A DNA stretch of 64,000 nt from Odiellus spinosus (Eukaryota > Arthropoda > Arachnida > Opiliones > Phalangiidae), in assembly GCA_963920705.1 (NCBI GenBank), contig OY987234.1, forward strand, positions 1,240,001 to 1,304,000, given 5' to 3'. Below the pieces are notes generated by a model. The model saw nothing but the letters and a program-made list of their open reading frames with translations. It made no database searches and had not been told where the DNA came from. Shown here one piece after another: positions 13,946-27,344 of the stretch. Made by a program: the position numbers and the translations under genes. Each line of letters begins with the position of its first letter. The first letter of the stretch is position 1.

Positions 13946-15540
13946 GAAATTTGTGGATCTACACTTGGGAAATATGTGGATCTACACATTGGCAATTTGT
14001 GGATCTACACTTGGGAAATTTGATTATCTGCACTTGGAAAATTTGTGGATGTGCACTTGGGAAATTTGTGGATCTGCACTTGGGAACTTTGTGGATCTGC
14101 ATTTGGGAAAATTGTGGATCTGCACTTGGCAAATTGTGGATCTACATTTGGGAAATTTGTGGATCTAAACTTGGGAAATTTGTGGATCTGCACTTGGGAA
14201 ATTTGTTGATCTACACTTGGGAAATTTGTGGATCTACATTTGGGAAATTTGTGGATCTACACTTGGGAAATTTGTGGATCTACACTTGGGAAATTTGTGG
14301 ATCTGCACTTTTGAAATTTGTGGATCTGCACATGGGAAATTTGTGGATCTGCAATTGGGAAATTTGTGGATCTGCACTTGGGAAATTTGTGGATCTGCAC
14401 TTTTGAAATTTGTATATATGCCCTTCGGAAATTTGTGGATATGCACTTGGGAAATTTGTGGATCTGCACTTGGAAAATTTGTGGATCTACACTTGGGAAA
14501 TTTGTGGATCTGCGCTTGGGAAATTTGTGGATCTGCACTTGGAAAATTTGTGGATCTACACTTGGGAAATTTGTGGATCTACATTTGGGAAATTTGTGGA
14601 TCTACACTTGGGAAATTTGTGGATCTACACTTGGGAAATTTGTGGATCTACACTTGGGAAATTTGTGGGTCTACACTTTTGAAATTTGTGGATCTACACT
14701 TGGGAAATTTGTGGATCTACACTTGGGAAATTTGTGGATCTACACTTGGGAAATTTGGTGATCTACACTTGGGAAATTTGTGGATCTACATTTGGGAAAT
14801 TTATGGATCTACACTTGGGAAATTTGTGGATCTACACTTGGGAAATTTGTGGATCTACACTTGGGAAATTTGTGGATCTGCGCTTGGGAAATTTGTGGAT
14901 CTGCACTTGGAAAATTTGTGGATCTACACTTGGGAAATTTGTGGATCTACACTTGGGAAATTTGTGGATCTACACTTGGGAAATTTGTGGATCTACATTT
15001 GGGAAATTTGATGATCTACACTTGGGAAATTTGTGGATCTACACTTGGGAAATATGTGGATCTACACATTGGCAATTTGTGGATCTACACTTGGGAAATT
15101 TGATTATCTGCACTTGGAAAATTTGTGGATGTGCACTTGGGAAATTTGTGGATCTGCACTAGGGAACTTTGTGGATCTGCATTTGGGAAAATTGTGGATC
15201 TGCACTTGGCAAATTGTGGATCTACATTTGGGAAATTTGTGGATCTAAACTTGGGAAATTTGTGGATCTGCACTTGGGAAATTTGTTGATCTACACTTGG
15301 GAAATTTGTGGATCTACATTTGGGAAATTTGTGGATCTACACTTGGGAAATTTGTGGATCTACACTTGGGAAATTTGTGGATCTGCACTTTTGAAATTTG
15401 TGGATCTGCACATGGGAAATTTGTGGATCTGCAATTGGGAAATTTGTGGATCTGCACTTGGGAAATTTGTGGATCTGCACTTTTGAAATTTGTATATATG
15501 CCCTTCGGAAATTTGTGGATATGCACTTGGGAAATTTGTG
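13480..15540 (+). repeat. 1,080/1,103-bp tandem duplication (2 copies)
   Basis: Sequence at about 13.48-14.46 kb is repeated at about 14.56-15.54 kb. The offset is 1,103 bp in the left part and 1,080 bp in the right part, so one copy has lost or gained exactly one 23-bp monomer since duplication. Both copies contain ACATTGGCAATTT, the shortened cassette and the start of the CCCTTCGG block. The second copy has GCACTAGGGAACTTTG near 15,159 where the first has GCACTTGGGAACTTTG. Confidence 0.8.
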
Positions 15541-16229
15541 GATCTGCACTTGGGAAATTTTTGGATCTGCACTTGGGAAATTTGTGGATCTGCACTTGGG
15601 AAATTTGTGGATCTGCACATGGGAAATTTGTGGATCTACAATTGGGAAATTTGTGGATCTACATTTGGGAAATTTGTGGATCTACACTTGGGAAATTTGT
15701 GGATCTACACTTGGGAAATTTGTGGATCTGCACTTGGAAATTTGTGGATCTACACTAAGGAAATTTGTGGATCTACACTTGGGAAATTTGTGGATCTGCG
15801 CTTGGGAAATTTGTGGATATACACTTGGGAAATTTGTGGGTCTACACTTGGGAAATTTTTGGATCTACACTTGGGAAATTTGGTGATCTACACTTGGGAA
15901 ATTTGTGGATCTACATTTGGGAAATTTGTGGATCTACACTTGGGAAATTTGTGGATCTACAATTGGGAAATTTGTGGATCTACATTTGGGAAATTTGTGG
16001 ATCTACACTTGGGAAATTTGTGGATCTACACTTGGGAAATTTGTAGATCTACACTTGGGAAATTTGTGGATCTACACTTGGGAAATTTGTGGATCTGCAC
16101 TTGGAAAATTTGTGGATCTACACTTGGGAAATTTGTGGATCTACACTTGGGAAATTTGTGGATCTACACTTGGGAAATTTGTGGATCTACATTTGGGAAA
16201 TTTGATGATCTACACTTGGGAAATTTGTG

Positions 16230-19200
16230 GATCTACACTTGGGAAATATGTGGATCTACACATTGGCAATTTGTGGATCTACACTTGGGAAATTTGATTA
16301 TCTGCACTTGGAAAATTTGTGGATGTGCACTTGGGAAATTTGTGGATCTGCACTTGGGAACTTTGTGGATCTGCACTTGGGAAAATTGTGGATCTGCCCT
16401 TGGAAAATTTGTGGATCTGCACTTGGAAAATTTATGGATCTACACTTGGGAAATTTGTGGATCTACTTTTGGGAAATTTGTGGATCTACACTTATGAAAT
16501 TTGTGGATCTACACTTGGGAAATTTGTGGATCTACACTTGGGAAATTTGTGGATCTACACTTGGGAAATTTGTGGATCTGCGCTTGGGAAATTTGTGGAT
16601 CTGCACTTGTAAAATTTGTGGATCTACACTTGGGAAATTTGTGGATCTACACTTGGGAAATTTGTGGATCTACACTTGGGAAATTTGTGGATCTACACTT
16701 GGGAAATTTGTGGATCTACATTTGGGAAATTTGATGATCTACACTTGGGAAATTTGTGGATCTACACTTGGGAAATATGTGGATCTACACATTGGCAATT
16801 TGTGGATCTACACTTGGGAAATTTGATTATCTGCACTTGGAAAATTTGTGGATGTGCACTTGGGAAATTTGTGGATCTGCACTTGGGAACTTTGTGGATC
16901 TGCATTTGGGAAAATTGTGGATCTGCACTTGGCAAATTGTGGATCTACATTTGGGAAATTTGTGGATCTAAACTTGGGAAATTTGTGGATCTGCACTTGG
17001 GAAATTTGTTGATCTACACTTGGGAAATTTGTGGATCTACATTTGGGAAATTTGTGGATCTACACTTGGGAAATTTGTGGATCTACACTTGGGAAATTTG
17101 TGGATCTGCACTTTTGAAATTTGTGGATCTGCACATGGGAAATTTGTGGATCTGCAATTGGGAAATTTGTGGATCTGCACTTGGGAAATTTGTGGATCTG
17201 CACTTTTGAAATTTGTGGATATGCCCTTCGGAAATTTGTGGATATGCACTTGGGAAATTTGTGGATCTGCACTTGGGAAATTTTTGGATCTGCACTTGGG
17301 AAATTTGTGGATCTGCACTTGGGAAATTTGTGGATCTGCACATGGGAAATTTGTGGATCTACAATTGGGAAATTTGTGGATCTACATTTGGGAAATTTGT
17401 GGATCTACACTTGGGAAATTTGTGGATCTACACTTGGGAAATTTGTGGATCTGCACTTGGAAATTTGTGGATCTACACTAAGGAAATTTGTGGATCTACA
17501 CTTGGGAAATTTGTGGATCTGCGCTTGGGAAATTTGTGGATATACACTTGGGAAATTTGTGGGTCTACACTTGGGAAATTTGTGGATCTACACTTGGGAA
17601 ATTTGGTGATCTACACTTGGGAAATTTGTGGATCTACATTTGGGAAATTTGTGGATCTACACTTGGGAAATTTGTGGATCTACAATTGGGAAATTTGTGG
17701 ATCTACATTTGGGAAATTTGTGGATCTACACTTGGGAAATTTGTGGATCTACACTTGGGAAATTTGTAGATCTACACTTGGGAAATTTGTGGATCTACAC
17801 TTGGGAAATTTGTGGATCTAAACTTGGGAAATTTGTGGATCTGCGATTGGGAAATTTGTGGATCTGCGCTTGGAAAATTTGTGGATCTACACTTGGGAAA
17901 TTTGTGGATCTACATTTGGGAAATTTGTGGATCTACACTTGGGAAATTTGTGGATCTACACTTGGGAAATTTGTGGATCTACACTTGGGAAATTTGTGGG
18001 TCTACACTTGGGAAATTTGTGGATCTACACTTGGGAAATTTGTGGATCTACACTTGGGAAATTTGTGGATCTACACTTGGGAAATTTGGTGATCTACACT
18101 TGGAAAATTTGTGGATCTACATTTGGGAAATTTGTGGATCTACACTTGGGAAATTTGTGGATCTACACTTGGGAAATTTGTGTATCTACATTTGGGAAAT
18201 TTGTGGATCTACACTTGGGAAATTTGTGGATCTACACTTGGGAAATTTGTGGATCTACACTTGGGAAATTTGTGGATCTACACTTGGGAAATTTGATTAT
18301 CTGCACTTGGAAAATTTGTGGATGTGCACTTGGGAAATTTGTGGATCTGCATTTGGGAACTTTGTGGATCTGCACTTGGGAAAATTGTGGATCTGCACCT
18401 GGCAAATTTGTGGATCTGCACTTGGGAACTTTGTGGATCTGCACTTGGGAAATTTGTGGATCTACACTTGGGAAATATGTGGATCTACACATTGGCAAAT
18501 TGTGGATCTACACTTGGGAAATTTGATTATCTGCACTTGGAAAATTTGTGGATGTGCACTTGGGAAATTTGTGGATCTGCATTTGGGAAAATTGTGGATC
18601 TGCACTTTGCAAATTTGTGGATCTACATTTGGGAAATTTGTGGATCTACACTTGGGAAATTTGTGGATCTGCACTTGGGAAATTTGTTGATCTACACTTG
18701 GGAAATTTGTGGATCTACATTTGGGAAATTTGTGGATCTACACTTGGGAAATTTGTGGATCTACACTTGGGAAATTTGTGGATCTGCACTTTTGAAATTT
18801 GTGGATCTGCACTTGGGAAATTTGTGGATCTGCATTGGAAAATTTATGGATCTACACTTGGGAAATTTGGTGATCTACACTTGGGAAATTTGATTATCTG
18901 CACTTGGAAAATTTGTGGATGTGCACTTGGGAAATTTGTGGATCTGCACTTGGGAACTTTGTGGATCTGCACTTGGGAAAATTGTGGATCTGCACTTGGC
19001 AAATTTGTGGATCTGCACTTGGGAAATTTGTGGATCTGCACTTGGGAAATTTGTGGATCTGCACTTTTGAAATTTGTGGATATGCCCTTCGGAAATTTGT
19101 GGATATGCACTTGGGAAATTTGTGGATCTGCACTTGGGAAATTTTTGGATCTGCACTTGGGAAATTTGTGGATCTGCACTTGGGAAATTTGTGGATCTGC

Positions 19201-20920
19201 ACATGGGAAATTTGTGGATCTACAATTGGGAAATTTGTGGATCTACATTTGGGAAATTTGTGGATCTACACTTGGGAAATTTGTGGATCTACACTTGGGA
19301 AATTTGTGGATCTGCACTTGGAAATTTGTGGATCTACACTAAGGAAATTTGTGGATCTACATTTGGGAAATTTGTGGATCTACACTTGGGAAATTTGTGG
19401 ATCTACACTTGGGAAATTAGGTGATCTACACTTGGGAAATTTGTGGATCTACATTTGGGAAATTTGTGGATCTACACTTGGGAAATTTGTTTATCTACAC
19501 TTGGGAAATTTGTGGATCTACATTTGGGAAATTTGTGGATCTACACTTGGGAAATTTGTGGATCTACACTTGGGAAATTTGTGGATCTACACTTGGGAAA
19601 TTTGATTATCTGCACTTGGGAAATTTGTGGATCTACACTTGGGAAATTTGTGGATCTACACTTGGGAAATTTGATTATCTGCACTTGGAAAATTTGTGGA
19701 TGTGCACTTGGGAAATTTGTGGATCTGCACTTGGGAACTTTGTGGATCTGCACTTGGGAAAATTGTGGATCTGCCCTTGGAAAATTTGTGGATCTGCACT
19801 TGGAAAATTTATGGATCTACACTTGGGAAATTTGTGGATCTACTTTTGGGAAATTTGTGGATCTACACTTATGAAATTTGTGGATCTACACTTGGGAAAT
19901 TTGTGGATCTACACTTGGGAAATTTGTGGATCTACACTTGGGAAATTTGTGGATCTGCGCTTGGGAAATTTGTGGATCTGCACTTGGAAAATTTGTGGAT
20001 CTACACTTGGGAAATTTGTGGATCTACACTTGGGAAATTTGTGGATCTACACTTGGGAAATTTGTGGATCTACACTTGGGAAATTTGTGGATCTACATTT
20101 GGGAAATTTGATGATCTACACTTGGGAAATTTGTGGATCTACACTTGGGAAATATGTGGATCTACACATTGGCAATTTGTGGATCTACACTTGGGAAATT
20201 TGATTATCTGCACTTGGAAAATTTGTGGATGTGCACTTGGGAAATTTGTGGATCTGCACTTGGGAACTTTGTGGATCTGCATTTGGGAAAATTGTGGATC
20301 TGCACTTGGCAAATTGTGGATCTACATTTGGGAAATTTGTGGATCTAAACTTGGGAAATTTGTGGATCTGCACTTGGGAAATTTGTTGATCTACACTTGG
20401 GAAATTTGTGGATCTACATTTGGGAAATTTGTGGATCTACACTTGGGAAATTTGTGGATCTACACTTGGGAAATTTGTGGATCTGCACTTTTGAAATTTG
20501 TGGATCTGCACATGGGAAATTTGTGGATCTGCAATTGGGAAATTTGTGGATCTGCACTTGGGAAATTTGTGGATCTGCACTTTTGAAATTTGTGGATATG
20601 CCCTTCGGAAATTTGTGGATATGCACTTGGGAAATTTGTGGATCTGCACTTGGGAAATTTTTGGATCTGCACTTGGGAAATTTGTGGATCTGCACTTGGG
20701 AAATTTGTGGATCTGCACATGGGAAATTTGTGGATCTACAATTGGGAAATTTGTGGATCTACATTTGGGAAATTTGTGGATCTACACTTGGGAAATTTGT
20801 GGATCTACACTTGGGAAATTTGTGGATCTGCACTTGGAAATTTGTGGATCTACACTAAGGAAATTTGTGGATCTACACTTGGGAAATTTGTGGATCTGCG
20901 CTTGGGAAATTTGTGGATAT
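16230..20920 (+). repeat. Dispersed duplication, offset 3,377 bp
   Basis: Sequence at about 16.25-17.54 kb matches sequence at about 19.63-20.92 kb at a constant offset of 3,377 bp, across the cassette with GCCCTTGGAAAATTT, CTACTTTTGGG, ACACTTATGAAATTT and the complete CCCTTCGG block. The match ends at GATATACAC followed by GTGGGTCT (left) or GTGGATCT (right). The intervening 2 kb is itself a patchwork. A further match at offset 3,652 links about 17.8-18.5 kb with 21.4-22.1 kb. Confidence 0.7.
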
Positions 20921-21994
20921 ACACTTGGGAAATTTGTGGATCTACACTTGGGAAATTTGTGGATCTACACTTGGGAAATTTGTGGATCTACACTTGGGAA
21001 ATTTGTGGATCTACACTTGGGAAATTTGTGGATCTACATTTGGGAAATTTGATGATCTACACTTGGGAAATTTGTGGATCTACACTTGGGAAATATGTGG
21101 ATCTACACATTGGCAATTTGTGGATCTACACTTGGGAAATTTGTGGATCTGCACTTGGAAATTTGTGGATCTACACTAAGGAAATTTGTGGATCTACACT
21201 TGGGAAATTTGTGGATCTGCGCTTGGGAAATTTGTGGATATACACTTGGGAAATTTGTGGGTCTACACTTGGGAAATTTGTGGATCTACACTTGGGAAAT
21301 TTGTGGATCTACATTTGGGAAATTTGTGGATCTACACTTGGGAAATTTGTGGATCTACAATTGGGAAATTTGTGGATCTACATTTGGGAAATTTGTGGAT
21401 CTACACTTGGGAAATTTGTGGATCTACACTTGGGAAATTTGTGGATCTACACTTGGGAAATTTGTGGATCTAAACTTGGGAAATTTGTGGATCTGCGATT
21501 GGGAAATTTGTGGATCTGCACTTGGAAAATTTGTGGATCTACACTTGGGAAATTTGTGGATCTACATTTGGGAAATTTGTGGATCTACACTTGGGAAATT
21601 TGTGGATCTACACTTGGGAAATTTGTGGATCTACACTTGGGAAATTTGTGGGTCTACACTTGGGAAATTTGTGGATCTACACTTGGGAAATTTGTGGATC
21701 TACACTTGGGAAATTTGTGGATCTACACTTGGGAAATTTGGTGATCTACACTTGGAAAATTTGTGGATCTACATTTGGGAAATTTGTGGATCTACACTTG
21801 GGAAATTTGTGGATCTACACTTGGGAAATTTGTGGATCTACATTTGGGAAATTTGTGGATCTACACTTGGGAAATTTGTGGATCTACACTTGGGAAATTT
21901 GTGGATCTACACTTGGGAAATTTGTGGATCTACACTTGGGAAATTTGATTATCTGCACTTGGAAAATTTGTGGATGTGCACTTGGGAAATTTGT

Positions 21995-22550
21995 GGATCT
22001 GCATTTGGGAACTTTGTGGATCTGCACTTGGGAAAATTGTGGATCTGCACCTGGCAAATTTGTGGATCTGCACTTGGGAACTTTGTGGATCTGCACTTGG
22101 GAAATTTGTGGATCTACACTTGGGAACTTTGTGGATCTGCACTTGGGAAAATTGTGGATCTGCACTTGGCAAATTTGTGGATCTGCACTTGGGAAATTTG
22201 TGGATCTGCACTTGGGAAATTTGTGGATCTGCACTTTTGAAATTTGTGGATATGCCCTTCGGAAATTTGTGGATCTGCATTTGGGAACTTTGTGGATCTG
22301 CACTTGGGAAAATTGTGGATCTGCACCTGGCAAATTTGTGGATCTGCACTTGGGAACTTTGTGGATCTGCACTTGGGAAATTTGTGGATCTACACTTGGG
22401 AACTTTGTGGATCTGCACTTGGGAAAATTGTGGATCTGCACTTGGCAAATTTGTGGATCTGCACTTGGGAAATTTGTGGATCTGCACTTGGGAAATTTGT
22501 GGATCTGCACTTTTGAAATTTGTGGATATGCCCTTCGGAAATTTGTGGAT
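21995..22550 (+). repeat. 276-bp tandem duplication (2 copies)
   Basis: Twelve monomers (276 bp) are duplicated in tandem, starting at GCATTTGGGAACTTTG (near 22,003 and 22,279) and ending at CCCTTCGGAAATTT (near 22,255 and 22,531). Each copy holds GCACCTGGCAAATTT and two rounds of the GGGAACTTTG-GGGAAAATTG monomers. It gives an unbroken reverse-strand frame of 254 codons because every position 7 but a few is G. Confidence 0.85.
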
Positions 22551-24150
22551 ATGCACTTGGGAAATTTGTGGATCTGCACTTGGGAAATTTTTGGATCTGC
22601 ACTTGGAAAATTTGTGGATCTGCACTTGGGAAATTTGTGGATCTGCACATGGGAAATTTGTGGATCTACAATTGGGAAATTTGTGGATCTACATTTGGGA
22701 AATTTGTGGATCTACACTTGGGAAATTTGTGGATCTACACTTGGGAAATTTGTGGATCTGCACTTGGAAATTTGTGGATCTACACTAAGAAAATTTGTTT
22801 ATCTACATTTGGGAAATTTGTGGATCTACACTTGGGAAATTTGTGGATCTACACTTGGGAAATTAGGTGATCTACACTTGGGAAATTTGTGGATCTACAT
22901 TTGGGAAATTTGTGGATCTACACTTGGGAAATTGGTTTATCTACACTTGGGAAATTTGTGGATCTACATTTGGGAAATTTGTGGATCTACACTTGGGAAA
23001 TTTGTGGATCTACACTTGGGAAATTTGTGGATCTACACTTGGGAAATTTGATTATCTGCACTTGGGAAATTTGATTATCTGCACTTGGAAAATTTGTGGA
23101 TCTACACTTGGGAAATTTGTGGATCTACACTTGGGAAATTTGTGGATCTACACTTGGGAAATTTGTGGATCTACACTTGGGAAATTTGTGGATCTACACT
23201 TGGGAAATTTGTGGATCTACACTTGGGAAATTTGTGGATCTACACTTGGGAAATTTGTGGATATGCACTTGGGAAATCTGTGGATCTACACTTGAGAAAT
23301 TTGTGGATCTACATTTGGGAAATTTGTGGATCTACACTTGGGAAATTTGTGGATCTACACTTGGGAAATTTGTGGATCTACACTTGGGAAATTTGTGGAT
23401 CTGCACTTTTGAAATTTGTGGATCTGCACTTGGGAAATTTGTGGATCTGCATTGGAAAATTTGTGGATCTACACTTGGGAAATTTGTGGATCTGCACTTG
23501 GGAAATTTGTGGATCTGCACTTTTGAAATTTGTGGATATGCCCTTCGGAAATTTGTGGATATGCACTTGGGAAATTTGTGGATCTGCACTTGGGAAATTT
23601 TTGGATCTGCACTTGGAAAATTTGTGGATCTGCACTTGGGAAATTTGTGGATCTGCACATGGGAAATTTGTGGATCTACAATTGGGAAATTTGTGGATCT
23701 ACATTTGGGAAATTTGTGGATCTACACTTGGGAAATTTGTGGATCTACACTTGGGAAATTTGTGGATCTGCACTTGGAAATTTGTGGATCTACACTAAGG
23801 AAATTTGTGGATCTACATTTGGGAAATTTGTGGATCTACACTTGGGAAATTTGTGGATCTACACTTGGGAAATTAGGTGATCTACACTTGGGAAATTTGT
23901 GGATCTACATTTGGGAAATTTGTGGATCTACACTTGGGAAATTTGTTTATCTACACTTGGGAAATTTGTGGATCTACATTTGGGAAATTTGTGGATCTAC
24001 ACTTGGGAAATTTGTGGATCTACACTTGGGAAATTTGTGGATCTACACTTGGGAAATTTGATTATCTGCACTTGGGAAATTTGATTATCTGCACTTGGAA
24101 AATTTGTGGATCTACACTTGGGAAATTTGTGGATCTACACTTGGGAAATT
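22450..24150 (+). repeat. 1,010-bp tandem duplication (partial second copy)
   Basis: The CCCTTCGG block and its right flank at about 22.50-23.14 kb recur at about 23.51-24.15 kb at an offset of 1,010 bp. Shared features include GGAAATTAGGTGATC, TTTGTTTATC and doubled GATTATC monomers. Small differences exist: ACACTAAGAAAATTTGTTTATC near 22,793 against ACACTAAGGAAATTTGTGG near 23,803. Confidence 0.78.
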
Positions 24151-26885
24151 TGTGGATCTACACTTGGGAAATTTGTGGATATGCACTTGGGAAATTTGTG
24201 GATCTACACTTGAGAAATTTGTGGATCTACATTTGGGAAATTTGTGGATCTACACTTGGGAAATTTGTGGATCTACACTTTGGAAATTTGTGGATCTGCA
24301 CATTGGCAATTTGTGGATCTACACTTGGGAAATTTGATTATCTGCACATGGAAAATTTGTGGATGTGCACTTGGGAAATTTGTGGATCTGCACTTGGGAA
24401 CTTTGTGGATCTGCATTTGGGAAAATTGTGGATCTGCACTTGGCAAATTTGAGGATCTACATTTGGGAAATTTGTGGATCTACACTTGGGAAATTTGTGG
24501 ATCTGCACTTGGGAAATTTGTTGATCTACACTTGTGAAATTTGTGGATCTACATTTGGGAAATTTGTGGATCTACACTTGGGAAATTTGTGGATCTACAC
24601 TTGTGAAATTTGTGGATCTGCACTTGGGAAATTTGTGGATCTGCATTGGAAAATTTGTGGATCTACACTTGGGAAATTTGGTGATCTACACTTGGGAAAT
24701 TTGATTATCTGCACTTGGAAAATTTGTGGATGTGCACTTGGGAAATTTGTGGATCTGCACTTGGGAACTTTGTGGATCTGCACTTGGGAAAATTGTGGAT
24801 CTGCACTTGGCAAATTTGTGGATCTGCACTTGGGAAATTTGTGGATCTGCACTTGGGAAATTTGTGGATCTGCACTTTTGTAATTTGTGGATATGCCCTT
24901 CGGAAATTTGTGGATATGCACTTGGGAAATTTGTGGATCTGCACTTGGGAAATTTTTGGATCTGCACTTGGGAAATTTGTGGATCTGCACTTGGGAAATT
25001 TGTGGATCTGCACATGGGAAATTTGTGGATCTACAATTGGGAAATTTGTGGATCTACATTTGGGAAATTTGTGGATCTACACTTGGGAAATTTGTGGATC
25101 TACACTTGGGAAATTTGTGGATCTGCACTTGGAAATTTGTGGATCTACACTAAGGAAATTTGTGGATCAACATTTGGGAAATTTGTGGATCTACACTTGG
25201 GAAATTTGTGGATCTACACTTGGGAAATTAGGTGATCTACACTTGGGAAATTTGTGGATCTACATTTGGGAAATTTGTGGATCTACACTTGGGAAATTTG
25301 TGGATCTACACTTGGGAAATTTGTGGATCTACATTTGGGAAATTTGTGGATCTACACTTGGGAAATTTGTGGATCTACACTTGGGAAATTTGTGGATCTA
25401 CACTTGGGAAATTTGTGGATCTACACTTGGGAAATTTGATTATCTGCACTTGGAAAATTTGTGGATCTACACTTGGGAAATTTGTGGATCTACACTTGGG
25501 AAATTTGTGGATCTACACTTGGGAAATTTGTGGATATGCACTTGGGAAATTTGTGGATCTACACTTGAGAAATTTGTGGATCTACATTTGGGAAATTTGT
25601 GGATCTACACTTGGGAAATTTGTGGATCTACACTTGGGAAATTTGTGGATCTGCACTTGGAAATTTGTGGATCTACACTAAGGAAATTTGTGGATCTACA
25701 CTTGGGAAATTTGTGGATCTGCGCTTGGGAAATTTGTGGATATACACTTGGGAAATTTGTGGGTCTACACTTGGGAAATTTGTGGATCTACACTTGGGAA
25801 ATTTGGTGATCTACACTTGGGAAATTTGTGGATCTACATTTGGGAAATTTGTGGATCTACACTTGGGAAATTTGTGGATCTACAATTGGGAAATTTGTGG
25901 ATCTACATTTGGGAAATTTGTGGATCTACACTTGGGAAATTTGTGGATCTACACTTGGGAAATTTGTAGATCTACACTTGGGAAATTTGTGGATCTACAC
26001 TTGGGAAATTTGTGGATCTAAACTTGGGAAATTTGTGGATCTGCGATTGGGAAATTTGTGGATCTGCACTTGGAAAATTTGTGGATCTACACTTGGGAAA
26101 TTTGTGGATCTACATTTGGGAAATTTGTGGATCTACACTTGGGAAATTTGTGGATCTACACTTGGGAAATTTGTGGATCTACACTTGGGAAATTTGTGGG
26201 TCTACACTTGGGAAATTTGTGGATCTACACTTGGGAAATTTGTGGATCTACACTTGGGAAATTTGTGGATCTACACTTGGGAAATTTGGTGATCTACACT
26301 TGGAAAATTTGTGGATCTACATTTGGGAAATTTGTGGATCTACACTTGGGAAATTTGTGGATCTACACTTGGGAAATTTGTGGATCTACATTTGGGAAAT
26401 TTGTGGATCTACACTTGGGAAATTTGTGGATCTACACTTGGGAAATTTGTGGATCTACACTTGGGAAATTTGTGGATCTACACTTGGGAAATTTGATTAT
26501 CTGCACTTGGAAAATTTGTGGATGTGCACTTGGGAAATTTGTGGATCTACACTTGGGAAATTTGTGGATCTGCACTTGGAAATTTGTGGATCTACACTAA
26601 GGAAATTTGTGGATCTACATTTGGGAAATTTGTGGATCTACACTTGGGAAATTTGTGGATCTACACTTGGGAAATTTGGTGATCTACACTTGGGAAATTT
26701 GTGGATCTACATTTGAGAAATTTGTGGATCTACACTTGGGAAATTTGTGGATCTACACTTGGGAAATTTGTGGATCTGCACTTTTGAAATTTGTGGATCT
26801 GCACTTGGGAAATTTGTGGATCTGCATTGGAAAATTTGTGGATCTACACTTGGGAAATTTGGTGATCTACACTTGGGAAATTTGA

Positions 26886-27000
26886 TTATCTGCACTTGGA
26901 AAATTTGTGGATGTGCACTTGGGAAATTTGTGGATCTGCACTTGGGAACTTTGTGGATCTGCACTTGGGAAAATTGTGGATCTGCACTTGGCAAATTTGT
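26886..27000 (+). repeat. Five-monomer 115-bp cassette, region II example
   Basis: This is a complete copy with all five diagnostic monomers in order (ATTATC junction, GGATGTGC, GGGAACTTTG, GGGAAAATTG, TTGGCAAATTTG). In region II several copies are preceded two monomers upstream by ACATTGGCAATTT. Some copies carry GCACATGGAAAATTT in the first monomer (near 24.3, 30.3, 30.7 and 32.1 kb), and some carry GGAAAATCGTGG in the fourth (near 38.1, 39.2, 39.9, 44.4 and 45.1 kb). These sub-variants follow the local duplications. Confidence 0.9.
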
Positions 27001-27046
27001 GGATCTGCACTTGGGAAATTTGTGGATCTGCACTTGGGAAATTTGT

Positions 27047-27344
27047 GGATCTGCACTTTTGAAATTTGTGGATATGCCCTTCGGAAATTTGTGGATATGC
27101 ACTTGGGAAATTTGTGGATCTGCACTTGGGAAATTTTTGGATCTGCACTTGGGAAATTTGTGGATCTGCACTTGGGAAATTTGTGGATCTGCACATGGGA
27201 AATTTGTGGATCTACAATTGGGAAATTTGTGGATCTACATTTGGGAAATTTGTGGATCTACACTTGGGAAATTTGTGGATCTACACTTGGGAAATTTGTG
27301 GATCTGCACTTGGAAATTTGTGGATCTACACTAAGGAAATTTGT
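27047..27344 (+). repeat. Region II 298-bp marker block (representative copy)
   Basis: Thirteen consecutive monomers carry an ordered set of variants: TTTTGAAATTT, GATATGCCCTTCGG, GATATGCAC, a GGGAAATTTTTGG junction, CACATGGG, CAATTGGG, CATTTGGG, then a 22-bp monomer (CTTGGAAATTT) and CTACACTAAGG. The length is twelve 23-bp units plus one 22-bp unit. Whole or shortened copies lie near 9.2, 10.7, 14.4, 15.5, 17.2, 19.1, 20.6, 22.2, 22.5, 23.5, 24.9, 27.1, 29.5, 31.3, 32.7, 33.5, 34.5, 35.8, 37.2, 42.4, 43.3, 47.0 and 48.0 kb, and none to the right. The four leftmost copies read GTATATATGCCC where later copies read GTGGATATGCCC. Confidence 0.88.

Noticed and set aside
21884..22648. 254-codon reverse-strand open frame
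   Set aside because: It exists only because consecutive G7 monomers lack the TAG present in the reverse complement of A7 monomers; the protein is the same repeat throughout.
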